Below are positions 7,597 through 14,937 of a stretch of DNA of 21,258 nt, piece by piece. The stretch spans positions 1 through 21,258 of the forward strand of contig CALXZW010000009.1 of assembly GCA_944393345.1 (NCBI GenBank). Direction: 5' to 3'. The translations under genes and the position numbers were made by a program. The notes under the pieces were generated by a model. That model saw nothing but the letters and a program-made list of their open reading frames with translations. It made no database searches and was not told the origin of the DNA. Numbering within the stretch: position 1 is the stretch's first letter; each line of letters starts with the position of its first letter. Origin of the DNA: an uncultured Clostridia bacterium. Lineage in GTDB: Bacteria; Bacillota; Clostridia; TANB77; CAG-508.

Positions 7597-7608
7597 TTAA
7601 CTTTTTTT
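7578..7608 (+). terminator. Strong terminator overlapping the end of the metalloprotease-partner gene
   Basis: An 11-bp perfect stem, AAAGTTAATTA (7578-7588) with TAATTAACTTT (7594-7604), has loop GAAAA and is followed by further T residues to 7608. The TAA stop (7594-7596) is the first triplet of the 3' arm. Confidence 0.88.
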
Positions 7609-7665
7609 GTATATGTTTAAAATTGGTTATATTTTAAGATATTTATTTAAAATAAGGCTAAACAG

Positions 7666-7694
7666 TACACAATTTCCAAAAAATGTGATATAAT
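7666..7694 (+). promoter_or_regulatory. ftsY promoter (extended -10)
   Basis: TACACA (7666-7671, two mismatches to TTGACA), a 17-base spacer and TATAAT (7689-7694) preceded by TGA form an extended -10. The leader is about 28 bases, with AAAGGAG before the ftsY ATG. Confidence 0.7.
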
Positions 7695-7728
7695 CCATAA
7701 AAACAAAAAGTTAAAAGGAGAATTAGCA

Positions 7729-8634
7729 ATGGGATTTTTTGAAAAGTTAAAACAAGGAATGAATAAAACAAAAAAATCTTTTGATGAAAAGATAAACAAT
7801 GTATTTAGCAGTTTTAGAAAAGTAGATGAAGAATTTTTAGATGAATTAGAAGAAATTCTAATTATGTCAGATATAGGAATGGATACATCAATAAAAATAA
7901 TAGAAAACTTAAGAGGAAGAATAAAAAAGGAAAAAATACAAGATGAGGAAGATGTAAAACAAGCATTAAGAGAAGAAATGAAGAAGATACTAGATGTAAC
8001 AGATATAAATTTACACTTAAATACTAAACCTTCAGTAATATTAGTTGTAGGAGTAAATGGAGTTGGAAAAACAACATCTATAGGGAAAATTGCAAATAGA
8101 TTAGCAAAAGATGGAAAAAAGGTTGTTGTTGCTGCAGCTGATACATTTCGTGCAGCGGCTGTAGAACAATTAGAAATATGGGCAAATAGGGCAGGAGCAG
8201 ACATAGTAAAAAGAGATGAAGGTATTGATCCAGCTTCTGTGGTATTTGATGCAATAAAGATAACTAAAGAAAAAAATGCAGATATCTTAATAGTAGATAC
8301 AGCAGGAAGATTGCATAACAAAAAATATTTAATGGATGAACTTAGTAAAATTCAAAAAGTTATAAATAAAGAAATGCAAGAAGCAGATAAAGAAGTACTA
8401 TTAGTTTTAGATGGAACTACTGGACAAAATGCTATTTCTCAAGTAAAGGCATTTAAAGAAGAAACAGATATTACAGGATTAGTTCTTACAAAATTAGATG
8501 GAACTGCTAAAGGTGGAGTTGTCATAGGAATTGTAGAAGAAAACAAAATACCAGTAAAATTTATTGGAATTGGAGAACAAATCGACGATATGGAAGTATT
8601 TAATTCAGATGAATTTGTAAAAGCTATTATTTAA
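7729..8634 (+). CDS. ftsY: Signal recognition particle receptor FtsY
   Basis: FtsY is the membrane-associated GTPase that receives Ffh/ribosome complexes and hands nascent membrane proteins to the Sec translocon. The 301 residues comprise an N domain (about 1-95) and a G domain. They show GVNGVGKTT (108-116, P-loop), AAADTFRAAAVEQL (135-148), DTAGRLH (190-196), LDGTTGQN (227-234), TKLDGTAKGG (254-263) and GIGEQIDDM near the end. The long acidic A domain of enterobacterial FtsY is absent, as usual in Firmicutes; the basic amphipathic start MGFFEKLKQG probably contacts lipid. AAAGGAG precedes the ATG. A UPF0182 gene begins 20 bases after the stop, so the two form an operon. The frequent smc neighbour is not seen here. 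Confidence 0.97.
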   Translation: MGFFEKLKQGMNKTKKSFDEKINNVFSSFRKVDEEFLDELEEILIMSDIGMDTSIKIIENLRGRIKKEKIQDEEDVKQALREEMKKILDVTDINLHLNTKPSVILVVGVNGVGKTTSIGKIANRLAKDGKKVVVAAADTFRAAAVEQLEIWANRAGADIVKRDEGIDPASVVFDAIKITKEKNADILIVDTAGRLHNKKYLMDELSKIQKVINKEMQEADKEVLLVLDGTTGQNAISQVKAFKEETDITGLVLTKLDGTAKGGVVIGIVEENKIPVKFIGIGEQIDDMEVFNSDEFVKAII

Positions 8635-8654
8635 AAAATATAGGAGGGAAAATT

Positions 8655-11552
8655 TTGGAAGATAATATGAAAAAAGAAAAGACAGATAAAATAAATAATG
8701 TAGAAATAAAGCAAGAAACTATAAAAGATACAATAAATACAAAAGAAACTAGAATGTTAAATAGTAATAAAAATAGTAAAAAAAGAATGTTATTAGTATT
8801 ATTATTTGTATTTATTTTTGCTATTTTAAATTATATTCAATTAAGAGGAAGTTATTTAGAATATTTAGAATTAGGAGAAAAATATACAAGTATATTTTTT
8901 ACAAATTTAATATACAAATATTCAATAATGTTAATTAATTTTGTTATTTTATATTTTGTATTATATTTTACAAATAGAGGAATAAAAAAAGGATTACAAC
9001 CATTTTTTGAAAAAGAAAAAAAGCAAATGCCCAAATTATTAAATAAATCATTATCACTAGTAATATCAGCAATAGTAAGTGTTATAGTTTCAAATATATT
9101 TTTACAAAAGATAATGTTAGTATCTGGAAATACTTTTTTTGGAATAGAAGATTCTATTTTTAATGTTGATATATCATATTTTGTATTTTTAAAACCATTA
9201 ATTGAAATGCTTGTTATGTATTTTATAATTTTAATAATTGGAATATCAATATATATGGCATTATATTACATAATAGTTTTTAATAAATTTTTTGATGGTG
9301 TAGATGGGAAAATGTTAAAAGAAAGTTTATTTATGAAAAAACTATTAAAAAATTTAAAATTAGTAATAATAGGAATAGCTATAATGACTATTTTGAATAT
9401 GCAAAATATGGTATTTGGAAAAATCTTAACAATAGATGAAGATTTAGAATTAGTGGGAGCAGGTATTACAGAAGCAACAATAAAATTGTGGGGATATGTA
9501 ATTTTTGCAGTTATAATTATTATTTTTACATTTAGAGCAATTAAATTTTTTAAAAAATCAGATACTGGAAATGTATTAAAAAATTTAGCAATAATACCAG
9601 GATATTTAGTTGCATTATTTTTAGTTATGGTAATATTTGATTTAGTTTATGTAAAATCAAATGAATTGGATAAAGAAAAAGCATATATATCAAAAAATAT
9701 CGAAAATACAAAGAATGCTTACAATATCAATATTGAAGAAGAAAATATAAATGAAACAGGTACAATAACAGAAGAGGAAGCAAATAAAAATGAAAATATA
9801 ATAAATAATATACCAATAATAAGTAAAGATATGGTATTGAAAGCACTAGCAGATGGACAAACAGAAACTGGATATTTTTCATATAGAAATGCTAGTTTAG
9901 CAAAATATAAGATAAATGGAAAAGAGACATTAATGTATATAGCACCAAGAGAAATAATGAATTCGGGAAGAACATATAATAATAAGACATACGAATTTAC
10001 TCATGGCATAGGACAAATTGCGGTATCTGCTTCAAAAAGTAATCAAACAGGTAACGTACAATATATTCAAAAAGAAGTATCAGGAAAAGATGAAATTTTA
10101 AAAACAACAGAACCTAGAATTTATTTTGGAACTGAAACTAAAGAAACTATTGCAACAAATACTAAAAATAAACAAGAATATGATTATACAGATGAAAATG
10201 GGGAAGACCATACATCAACATATAATGGAATAGCAGGTTTACAATTAAGTTTTATAGATAGATTAATTTTAGGGATTACAAAAGGAGATATAAATTTAGC
10301 TTTTTCAGGAGAAATAACAGGGGATAGTAAAATATTAATAAATAGAGAAATTGTAGCAAGAGCAAAAAAAGCATTACCTTATTTGATTTATGATGAAAAT
10401 CCATATACAGTAGTAAGAGAAAATGGAGATTTAGTATGGGTATTAGATGCATATACAGTATCAAATTGCTACCCATATTCACAATATACAAGTATAGAGC
10501 ATGATGGAATACGAGAGAATATAAATTATATTAGAAATTCAGTAAAAGTAATAATAGATGCTTATGATGGCACAATGTCTTTTTATATAACAGATAGAGC
10601 AGATCCTATTGCTATGGCATATAAAAAGATGTATCCAGATTTATTTATGGATATAGATACAAAAATTCCAGAAGATATAGCAGAACATTTTGTATATCCA
10701 GAATTCTTATATAATGTGCAAGCACAAATATTAAAAACATATCATAATGTAAAAACTGATGTATTATATAGGGCAGATGATATATGGGATATTGCAAAAT
10801 ATAACAGTGTTAAATCTACAAAATCTACTGGAACATATTTAAAGCCATACTATGCAATGGTAAATATTGATGACAAAGAAAAATTAGCATTAATGCAAAT
10901 CTATACACCAAAAGAGAAGCAAAATATAATTTCATATTTAGTAGGAACAACAGAAGAAGCAAATAACAAATTAAAATTATATAAGTTTTCACAAGACAGT
11001 AATATATTAGGACCAATGCAGTTAGATAAGCAAATAGAAGAAGATGAAGCAATATCATCTGAAATAGAATCTTTAAATGTTACAGGAACTAAAATAACTA
11101 AAAATATGATTATTATACCTATAGAAAATACATTATTATATATAGAACCAATATATCAAACAATGTTAAATGAGTCAGATGTACCTATCTTGAAAAAAGT
11201 AGTTGTAGCATCAGGAAACAAAGTGGCTATTGGAGATTCGTTGGAAAAAGCAATAGAAAACTTGCTTTCAAAATATGCAATAGATATTGAAATTGAAAAT
11301 ACAGATGATATTGAAGGGTTGATTGAAGCAATAATAAAAGCTAATGATAATTTAACAGAATCTAATAAAAATAATGATTGGGAATTAATAGGAACTGACA
11401 TAAAAAAATTACAAGAATTAATTGATTCTTTGAAAAAATTAAAAGAAGAAGAAAATGATAATCAAACAGAATTACAAGATGAAAGTATAGATACATTGAA
11501 AGATAATGAAAATAGTATATCAATCAACAATAATAATCTAACTAATGAATAA
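8655..11552 (+). CDS. UPF0182 family multipass membrane protein
   Basis: The 965-residue product matches the UPF0182 family, large membrane proteins of unknown function in Actinobacteria, Clostridia and cyanobacteria. About seven hydrophobic segments fill the N-terminal third (roughly residues 45-61, 85-105, 133-152, 183-207, 234-252, 278-295 and 311-331). A characteristic FFGIEDSIFNVDISYFVF stretch lies at 161-178. The following 550-residue soluble region contains the conserved TYTVSNCYPYS-type and VKVIIDAYDGTMSFYI segments. The tail is acidic and Asn-rich. The start is TTG at 8655, because AGGAGGG (8642-8648) is six bases away; ATG 8667 would leave 18 bases. It lies 20 bases after ftsY and is followed by a perfect hairpin. 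Confidence 0.92.
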   Translation: MEDNMKKEKTDKINNVEIKQETIKDTINTKETRMLNSNKNSKKRMLLVLLFVFIFAILNYIQLRGSYLEYLELGEKYTSIFFTNLIYKYSIMLINFVILYFVLYFTNRGIKKGLQPFFEKEKKQMPKLLNKSLSLVISAIVSVIVSNIFLQKIMLVSGNTFFGIEDSIFNVDISYFVFLKPLIEMLVMYFIILIIGISIYMALYYIIVFNKFFDGVDGKMLKESLFMKKLLKNLKLVIIGIAIMTILNMQNMVFGKILTIDEDLELVGAGITEATIKLWGYVIFAVIIIIFTFRAIKFFKKSDTGNVLKNLAIIPGYLVALFLVMVIFDLVYVKSNELDKEKAYISKNIENTKNAYNINIEEENINETGTITEEEANKNENIINNIPIISKDMVLKALADGQTETGYFSYRNASLAKYKINGKETLMYIAPREIMNSGRTYNNKTYEFTHGIGQIAVSASKSNQTGNVQYIQKEVSGKDEILKTTEPRIYFGTETKETIATNTKNKQEYDYTDENGEDHTSTYNGIAGLQLSFIDRLILGITKGDINLAFSGEITGDSKILINREIVARAKKALPYLIYDENPYTVVRENGDLVWVLDAYTVSNCYPYSQYTSIEHDGIRENINYIRNSVKVIIDAYDGTMSFYITDRADPIAMAYKKMYPDLFMDIDTKIPEDIAEHFVYPEFLYNVQAQILKTYHNVKTDVLYRADDIWDIAKYNSVKSTKSTGTYLKPYYAMVNIDDKEKLALMQIYTPKEKQNIISYLVGTTEEANNKLKLYKFSQDSNILGPMQLDKQIEEDEAISSEIESLNVTGTKITKNMIIIPIENTLLYIEPIYQTMLNESDVPILKKVVVASGNKVAIGDSLEKAIENLLSKYAIDIEIENTDDIEGLIEAIIKANDNLTESNKNNDWELIGTDIKKLQELIDSLKKLKEEENDNQTELQDESIDTLKDNENSISINNNNLTNE

Positions 11553-11563
11553 TTTTAAATAAA

Positions 11564-11592
11564 AAAATCCACCATAATATTAGGTGGATTTT
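11564..11592 (+). terminator. Hairpin that ends the ftsY operon and masks the next ribosome site
   Basis: A perfect 10-bp stem, AAAATCCACC (11564-11573) with GGTGGATTTT (11583-11592), has a 9-base loop. The T run is only four bases, and the ATG of the DUF5665 gene begins at the very next base. The only ribosome-site candidate for that ATG, AGGTGG at 11582-11587, lies in the 3' arm. Confidence 0.75.
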
Positions 11593-11883
11593 ATGTTTAT
11601 AAAAAAGAAAAAAATTGAAATGTTAAATAAATCAATAGAATATTTAAATCAAACGATTATAAAAAGTAGGATTATAGAATTATCAGAATTAATTGGTAAT
11701 AAAAAAGAAATATTAAAAAGAAACTTAATTGCAGGAATTTCGAAAGGAGTTGGAATTGGTATTGGAATAACTATTATAACAGCTATTCTGGTAATTATTT
11801 TGCAAAAAATAGTAACATTAAATATACCAATTATAGGAGAATATATAGCAGATGTTGTAGAAATAGTGGAAAAAAATAGATAA
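11593..11883 (+). CDS. DUF5665-type small membrane protein
   Basis: From ATG 11593 this is a 96-residue protein. The first 50 residues are basic and helical (FIKKKKIEMLNKSIEYLN). They are followed by the conserved segment KRNLIAGISKGVGIGIGITI and one hydrophobic helix running through ILVIILQKIV, then LNIPIIGEYIADVVEIV. This is the pattern of the DUF5665 family of Firmicutes, function unknown. A GTG at 11584 lies inside the hairpin arm and has no ribosome site, so ATG 11593 is preferred, with AGGTGG five bases upstream. Expression probably depends on readthrough of the hairpin or on its melting. A strong terminator follows at once. Confidence 0.75.
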   Translation: MFIKKKKIEMLNKSIEYLNQTIIKSRIIELSELIGNKKEILKRNLIAGISKGVGIGIGITIITAILVIILQKIVTLNIPIIGEYIADVVEIVEKNR

Positions 11884-11919
11884 AAGCAAAGTATTTTAAA
11901 ATTTAATACTTTGCTTTTT
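11882..11919. terminator. Bidirectional terminator between DUF5665 gene and tyrS
   Basis: A 14-bp perfect stem, AAAAGCAAAGTATT (11882-11895) with AATACTTTGCTTTT (11905-11918), has a 9-base AT loop. T runs close both strands, so it can end both the plus-strand DUF5665 transcript and the convergent tyrS transcript. Confidence 0.92.
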
Positions 11920-11937
11920 ATCTAATAAAAAATTATA

Positions 11938-13155
11938 CTATTTAATAATAAGTTTATGAAATACCTTTTTACCTTTTTTTAATATTGCATATCCGTCTTT
12001 AAAATCTGAATCAGAAAGAACAAAAGAAGAATCAGTTATTTTGTTATCATTAAGAGAAATACCACCTTGAGTTATTAAAGTTCTTGCTTGACCTTTAGAA
12101 GGGGCAATTCCACTTAAAACTATTGCATCAACAATTGAAATATTAGTATTTTCTAATTGGATTGAAGGCATATTTTCTAAACTACCAGTACCTAGAAATA
12201 ATGCATTTGAAGCTTCTTCTGCTTTTTTAGCTTCATCTTCACCATGTACAAGTTTAGTTATTTCAAAAGCAGCAACTTTTTTTGCCTCGTTTATTTTTTC
12301 ATCTTTTAAAGAAGATAATTCAGTTATTTTGTCTAAAGGTAAAAATGTAAGCATTTTTAAAACAGTTTCTACACTAGAATCTTCAATATTTCTCCAATAT
12401 TGATAAAATTCGTAAGGAGAAGTTTTATTAGGATCTAACCATAATGCACCTTTTTCAGTTTTTCCCATTTTTTTACCTTCTTTAGTAGTAAGAAGTTTAA
12501 ATGTTAAACCAAAAGAATCTTCTTTACCAATTTTTCTAATTAATTCAACTCCACCAATTATGTTTGACCATTGATCATTTCCACCTATTTCTAACTTACA
12601 ACCATATTTGTTATATAAATATAAAAAGTCATAAGATTGCATTAGCATATATCCTAATTCAAAAAATGTTAAGCCTGTTTCCATTCTTTGTTTATAACAT
12701 TCTGCAGAAAGCATTCTATTTACAGAAAATAAACTACCTATTTCACGCATAAAGTCAATATATTTTAAGTCTAAAAGCCAATCTGCATTATTAACAATAA
12801 TTGCAGCATTTTCACCTTCAAAACTAACAAATTTTTCAACTTGTGTTTTAATACATTCAACATTATGATTAATAAAATCACGAGAAAGCATTTTTCTCAT
12901 ATCAGTTTTTCCAGATGGGTCTCCTATTGTTGCTGTGCCTCCACCAACTAATATAATAGGTTTATGACCATGTTTTTGAAGATGACTTGCAACCATTAAT
13001 GAAACGAAATGACCTACATGTAAACTGTCTGCAGTAGGGTCAATTCCAATATAAAAAGGAACAGAACCTTTACTCAATAATTCTTTAATTTCTTTTGGAT
13101 GTGTTAATTGTTCTATAAATCCTCTTTTTTCTAAAATATCAAATACATTCTCCAT
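11938..13155 (-). CDS. tyrS: Tyrosyl-tRNA synthetase
   Basis: TyrRS charges tRNA-Tyr in the cytosol. Read from ATG 13155 it has 405 residues, the normal bacterial length. It shows the class I HIGH-type motif SLHVGH, GGGTATIGDPSGKTDMR, YGCKLEIGGNDQWSNI, the KMSKS-type motif KKMGKTEKGALW, and a C-terminal S4 domain (SGIAPSKGQARTLITQGGI). The upstream open frame could add 28 residues, but that stretch lacks homology and contains a hairpin; GAAAGGG sits before ATG 13155 and MENVFDIL is a typical start. No T-box leader (no GGGTGG specifier-type element) is seen. It probably follows the zinc-ribbon gene 64 bases upstream in one transcript or from its own weak promoter. Confidence 0.96.
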   Translation of the reverse strand: MENVFDILEKRGFIEQLTHPKEIKELLSKGSVPFYIGIDPTADSLHVGHFVSLMVASHLQKHGHKPIILVGGGTATIGDPSGKTDMRKMLSRDFINHNVECIKTQVEKFVSFEGENAAIIVNNADWLLDLKYIDFMREIGSLFSVNRMLSAECYKQRMETGLTFFELGYMLMQSYDFLYLYNKYGCKLEIGGNDQWSNIIGGVELIRKIGKEDSFGLTFKLLTTKEGKKMGKTEKGALWLDPNKTSPYEFYQYWRNIEDSSVETVLKMLTFLPLDKITELSSLKDEKINEAKKVAAFEITKLVHGEDEAKKAEEASNALFLGTGSLENMPSIQLENTNISIVDAIVLSGIAPSKGQARTLITQGGISLNDNKITDSSFVLSDSDFKDGYAILKKGKKVFHKLIIK

Positions 13156-13185
13156 ACTTTCAACCCTTTCAATAAATAATATAAT

Positions 13186-13203
13186 AGACGGAAAAATCCG
13201 TCT
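13186..13203 (-). terminator. Short hairpin between the zinc-ribbon gene and tyrS
   Basis: AGACGGA with TCCGTCT (7 bp, 4-base loop) on the minus strand is followed by ATTATATTATTT rather than a true T run. It may be a leaky terminator or an RNA-processing stem that sets tyrS levels. Confidence 0.5.
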
Positions 13204-13219
13204 TAATAAAAGTTTTGTA

Positions 13220-13504
13220 TTAATTAAAGATAATACCATTATTTCCGTTTTCTAAATTTAGGTTACTTTCTATATTATTTCCTAAATTATCAGAAATTTC
13301 TTTATAACCTAAAAATCTATTTAAATTTTTAACAGAAATTCCTGTTTGACCAGAAATATTGCCTAGAGTATCGTTAAGACCATTTTCTTCAACATAATTT
13401 TTAAAAGTAGAAAATTCAAGATTATCTTTTGCACTACATTTAGGGCAAACATCACCTTCTGATAAATAAAAATTTCCACATCTACTACATCTATTAAAAT
13501 CCAT
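13220..13504 (-). CDS. Small zinc-ribbon / helix-turn-helix-like protein
   Basis: The 94-residue product has an N-terminal treble- or zinc-ribbon of four cysteines, RCSRCG (C6, C9) and VCPKC (C20, C23). After that comes a helical region with ISGQTGISVKNLNRFLGYKEI, which looks like a small helix-turn-helix. The arrangement recalls flagellar-operon YvyF-type proteins and related clostridial zinc-ribbon proteins, but no flagellar genes are nearby, so no symbol is given. The C-terminal 20 residues are Asn-rich and low complexity. AGGAGGAT precedes the ATG. It is divergent from rubrerythrin and lies upstream of tyrS on the same strand. A regulatory or nucleic-acid-binding role is a guess from the domains. 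Confidence 0.75.
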   Translation of the reverse strand: MDFNRCSRCGNFYLSEGDVCPKCSAKDNLEFSTFKNYVEENGLNDTLGNISGQTGISVKNLNRFLGYKEISDNLGNNIESNLNLENGNNGIIFN

Positions 13505-13544
13505 TTTTATCCTCCTAAATTTATCTTCTGATTTTTCTGTTCAA

Positions 13545-13550
13545 AGTATA
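13545..13550 (-). promoter_or_regulatory. Extended -10 promoter of the zinc-ribbon/tyrS unit
   Basis: On the minus strand, TATACT is preceded by TGG, giving TGnTATACT, about 40 bases before the ATG. No good -35 is present, which is tolerable for an extended -10. Confidence 0.5.
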
Positions 13551-13660
13551 CCATAAAATTAGAAAAAATAAAAGTATTTTTTAAAGTTTTGTATAAAAAA
13601 GTAAGAATTTTAACAAATTTTTGAAATTTAAAAAAATTTGTGATTTTTTTGTAAAAATAA

Positions 13661-13688
13661 TTGACAAAAATGTATATAAATATATAAT
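13661..13688 (+). promoter_or_regulatory. Rubrerythrin sigma-A promoter
   Basis: TTGACA (13661-13666), 16 bases, TATAAT (13683-13688), both hexamers perfect. The leader to ATG 13723 is about 28 bases, with AGGAGG. High basal expression is expected. No inverted-repeat operator is obvious; the surrounding 218-base gap is otherwise AT-rich filler with the divergent promoter. Confidence 0.85.
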
Positions 13689-13722
13689 AAAAATGAAAAT
13701 ATAAGAAATAGGAGGTAATGAA

Positions 13723-14268
13723 ATGAAAGCATATGTATGTAAAGTATGTGGATACATACACTTTGGAGAGGAAGCTCCAGAAAAATGTCCACAATGTGGA
13801 GCTACTAAAGATAAATTTGAAGAAAGAATAGAAGATGGTACAAAACAATATGCCGATGAACATAAAATAGGTGTAGCACAAGGATTGGATGAAGAAGTTG
13901 TAAAAGGATTGAAAGATAACTTTATGGGAGAATGTACAGAAGTAGGAATGTATTTAGCAATGAGTAGACAAGCAGATAGAGAAGGATATCCAGAAATAGC
14001 AGAAGCATTTAAAAGATATGCTTTTGAAGAAGCAGAACATGCTGCTAAATTTGCAGAATTATTAGGTGAAGTAGTATATCCAGATACTAAGAAAAATGTA
14101 AAATTAAGAGCAGAAGCAGAATATGGAGCATGCAAAGGTAAAAAAGAATTAGCAACAAAAGCTAAAGAACTAGGTTATGATGCAATTCATGATACTGTAC
14201 ATGAAATGTGTAAAGATGAAGCAAGACACGGAAAAGGATTTGAAGGTTTATTAAAAAGATATTTTTAA
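13723..14268 (+). CDS. Reverse rubrerythrin (NADH peroxidase-type, N-terminal rubredoxin)
   Basis: This 181-residue cytosolic enzyme reduces H2O2 and O2 with electrons from NAD(P)H:rubredoxin oxidoreductase; it is a main oxygen defence of Clostridia. The rubredoxin-like Fe(Cys)4 domain is at the N-terminus (C6-C9, C22-C25; KVCGYIHFGEEAPEKCPQCG), the reverse of classical rubrerythrin. The four-helix di-iron domain follows, with metal-ligand patterns GECTEVGMY (about 70-78), EEAEHA, AEAEYGA and DEARHGKGF. Length fits the reverse type, about 180 residues. ATG 13723 has AGGAGG seven bases away; an out-of-frame ATG five bases earlier is too close to it. It is monocistronic, with a consensus promoter and its own terminator. 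The Hsp21-type homologues of C. acetobutylicum are strongly induced by air. Confidence 0.95.
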   Translation: MKAYVCKVCGYIHFGEEAPEKCPQCGATKDKFEERIEDGTKQYADEHKIGVAQGLDEEVVKGLKDNFMGECTEVGMYLAMSRQADREGYPEIAEAFKRYAFEEAEHAAKFAELLGEVVYPDTKKNVKLRAEAEYGACKGKKELATKAKELGYDAIHDTVHEMCKDEARHGKGFEGLLKRYF

Positions 14269-14285
14269 GTTTTAATTTTATAAGT

Positions 14286-14322
14286 AAAAAAGCCAATTAG
14301 TGATAAAACTAATTGGTTTTTT
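14286..14322. terminator. Bidirectional terminator between rubrerythrin and the Mg2+ ATPase
   Basis: CCAATTAGT (14293-14301) pairs with ACTAATTGG (14308-14316) across a 6-base loop, extended by a G-U and A/T pairs. T6 follows on the plus strand and a T run also follows on the minus strand, so it serves both convergent genes. Confidence 0.9.
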
Positions 14323-14331
14323 AAAGATATA

Positions 14332-14937
14332 TTAAATCCATTCACCGTATTTTTTAATGTAAACTTTTTTAGCAAATAGAGCGACAATGCAGTATAAAAT
14401 AGGAATACCAATAATAAGTGACATATATGGAAGCGGAATTGGTACAAGTCCAATAACATTTCCAAGCCAAGTAAATGGTACAATAATTCCAATAATACAT
14501 AACAAAATAGAAGAAAAATATACCATTTTATGAGCATTACTTTGTATGAAAGGTATTTTTGATGTCCTAATAATATGCATTCCAAGTAAGTTAGAAACTA
14601 TACTATAAGTAAACCAAACTGATTGGAAAGTTGCTGCATCTCTTAAATGGAATATAAACCAAAGGCAAGCAAATACTATCAAGTCAAAAATTGAACTTAA
14701 AGGACCCATAAATAACATAAAATGTTTTAAGCTTTTTAAATTAAATTGTCTTGGTTTTTGTAAATATTCTTTATCTACATTGTCAAAAGGTAAAGTTAAT
14801 TGTCCAAAATCATATAATAAACCTTCTACAAGTAATTGAATAGGTGTTTCTGGTAAAAATGGTAATAATACACTTGCAATTATTACAGACATAACTTCTC
14901 CAAAATTAAAGCTAGTTGCCATTTTTATATATTTCAT
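14332..14937 (-). pseudogene. mgtA: Mg2+ P-type ATPase, C-terminal membrane part (downstream of a frameshift)
   Basis: These 201 codons hold the last membrane segments (about M5-M10) of a P3B Mg2+-importing ATPase. They begin MKYIKMATSFNFGEV, continue through LPFLPETPIQLLVEGLLYDFGQ, and end KKYGEWI. That is the normal continuation of the ATPase encoded just upstream in another frame. The ATG at 14937 is internal to the family's M5 and has no ribosome site, so this is not an independent gene. Removing one C (plus-strand G14962) joins it to the upstream frame as VTEGRKTFGNLMKYIKMATS. The joined protein would have about 870 residues, close to the roughly 890-900 usual for MgtA. The stop lies ten bases from the shared terminator. 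Either the gene is broken or the base is an assembly or sequencing error. Confidence 0.85.

Noticed and set aside
5725..7608. Integrated element using tRNA-Thr as attachment site.
   Set aside because: No integrase and no second copy of the tRNA 3' end were seen in the window; the downstream genes fit a cotranscribed unit.
7647..8321. Long open frame antisense to ftsY; similar antisense frames overlie groES, the Mg2+ ATPase and rubrerythrin.
   Set aside because: They are low-complexity Ser/Phe/Leu/Ile-rich mirrors of AT-rich coding sequence, with no ribosome sites or family motifs.
13155..13239. Longer TyrRS with 28 extra N-terminal residues.
   Set aside because: The extension contains the intergenic hairpin, has no family similarity and overlaps the end of the upstream gene; ATG 13155 has a ribosome site.
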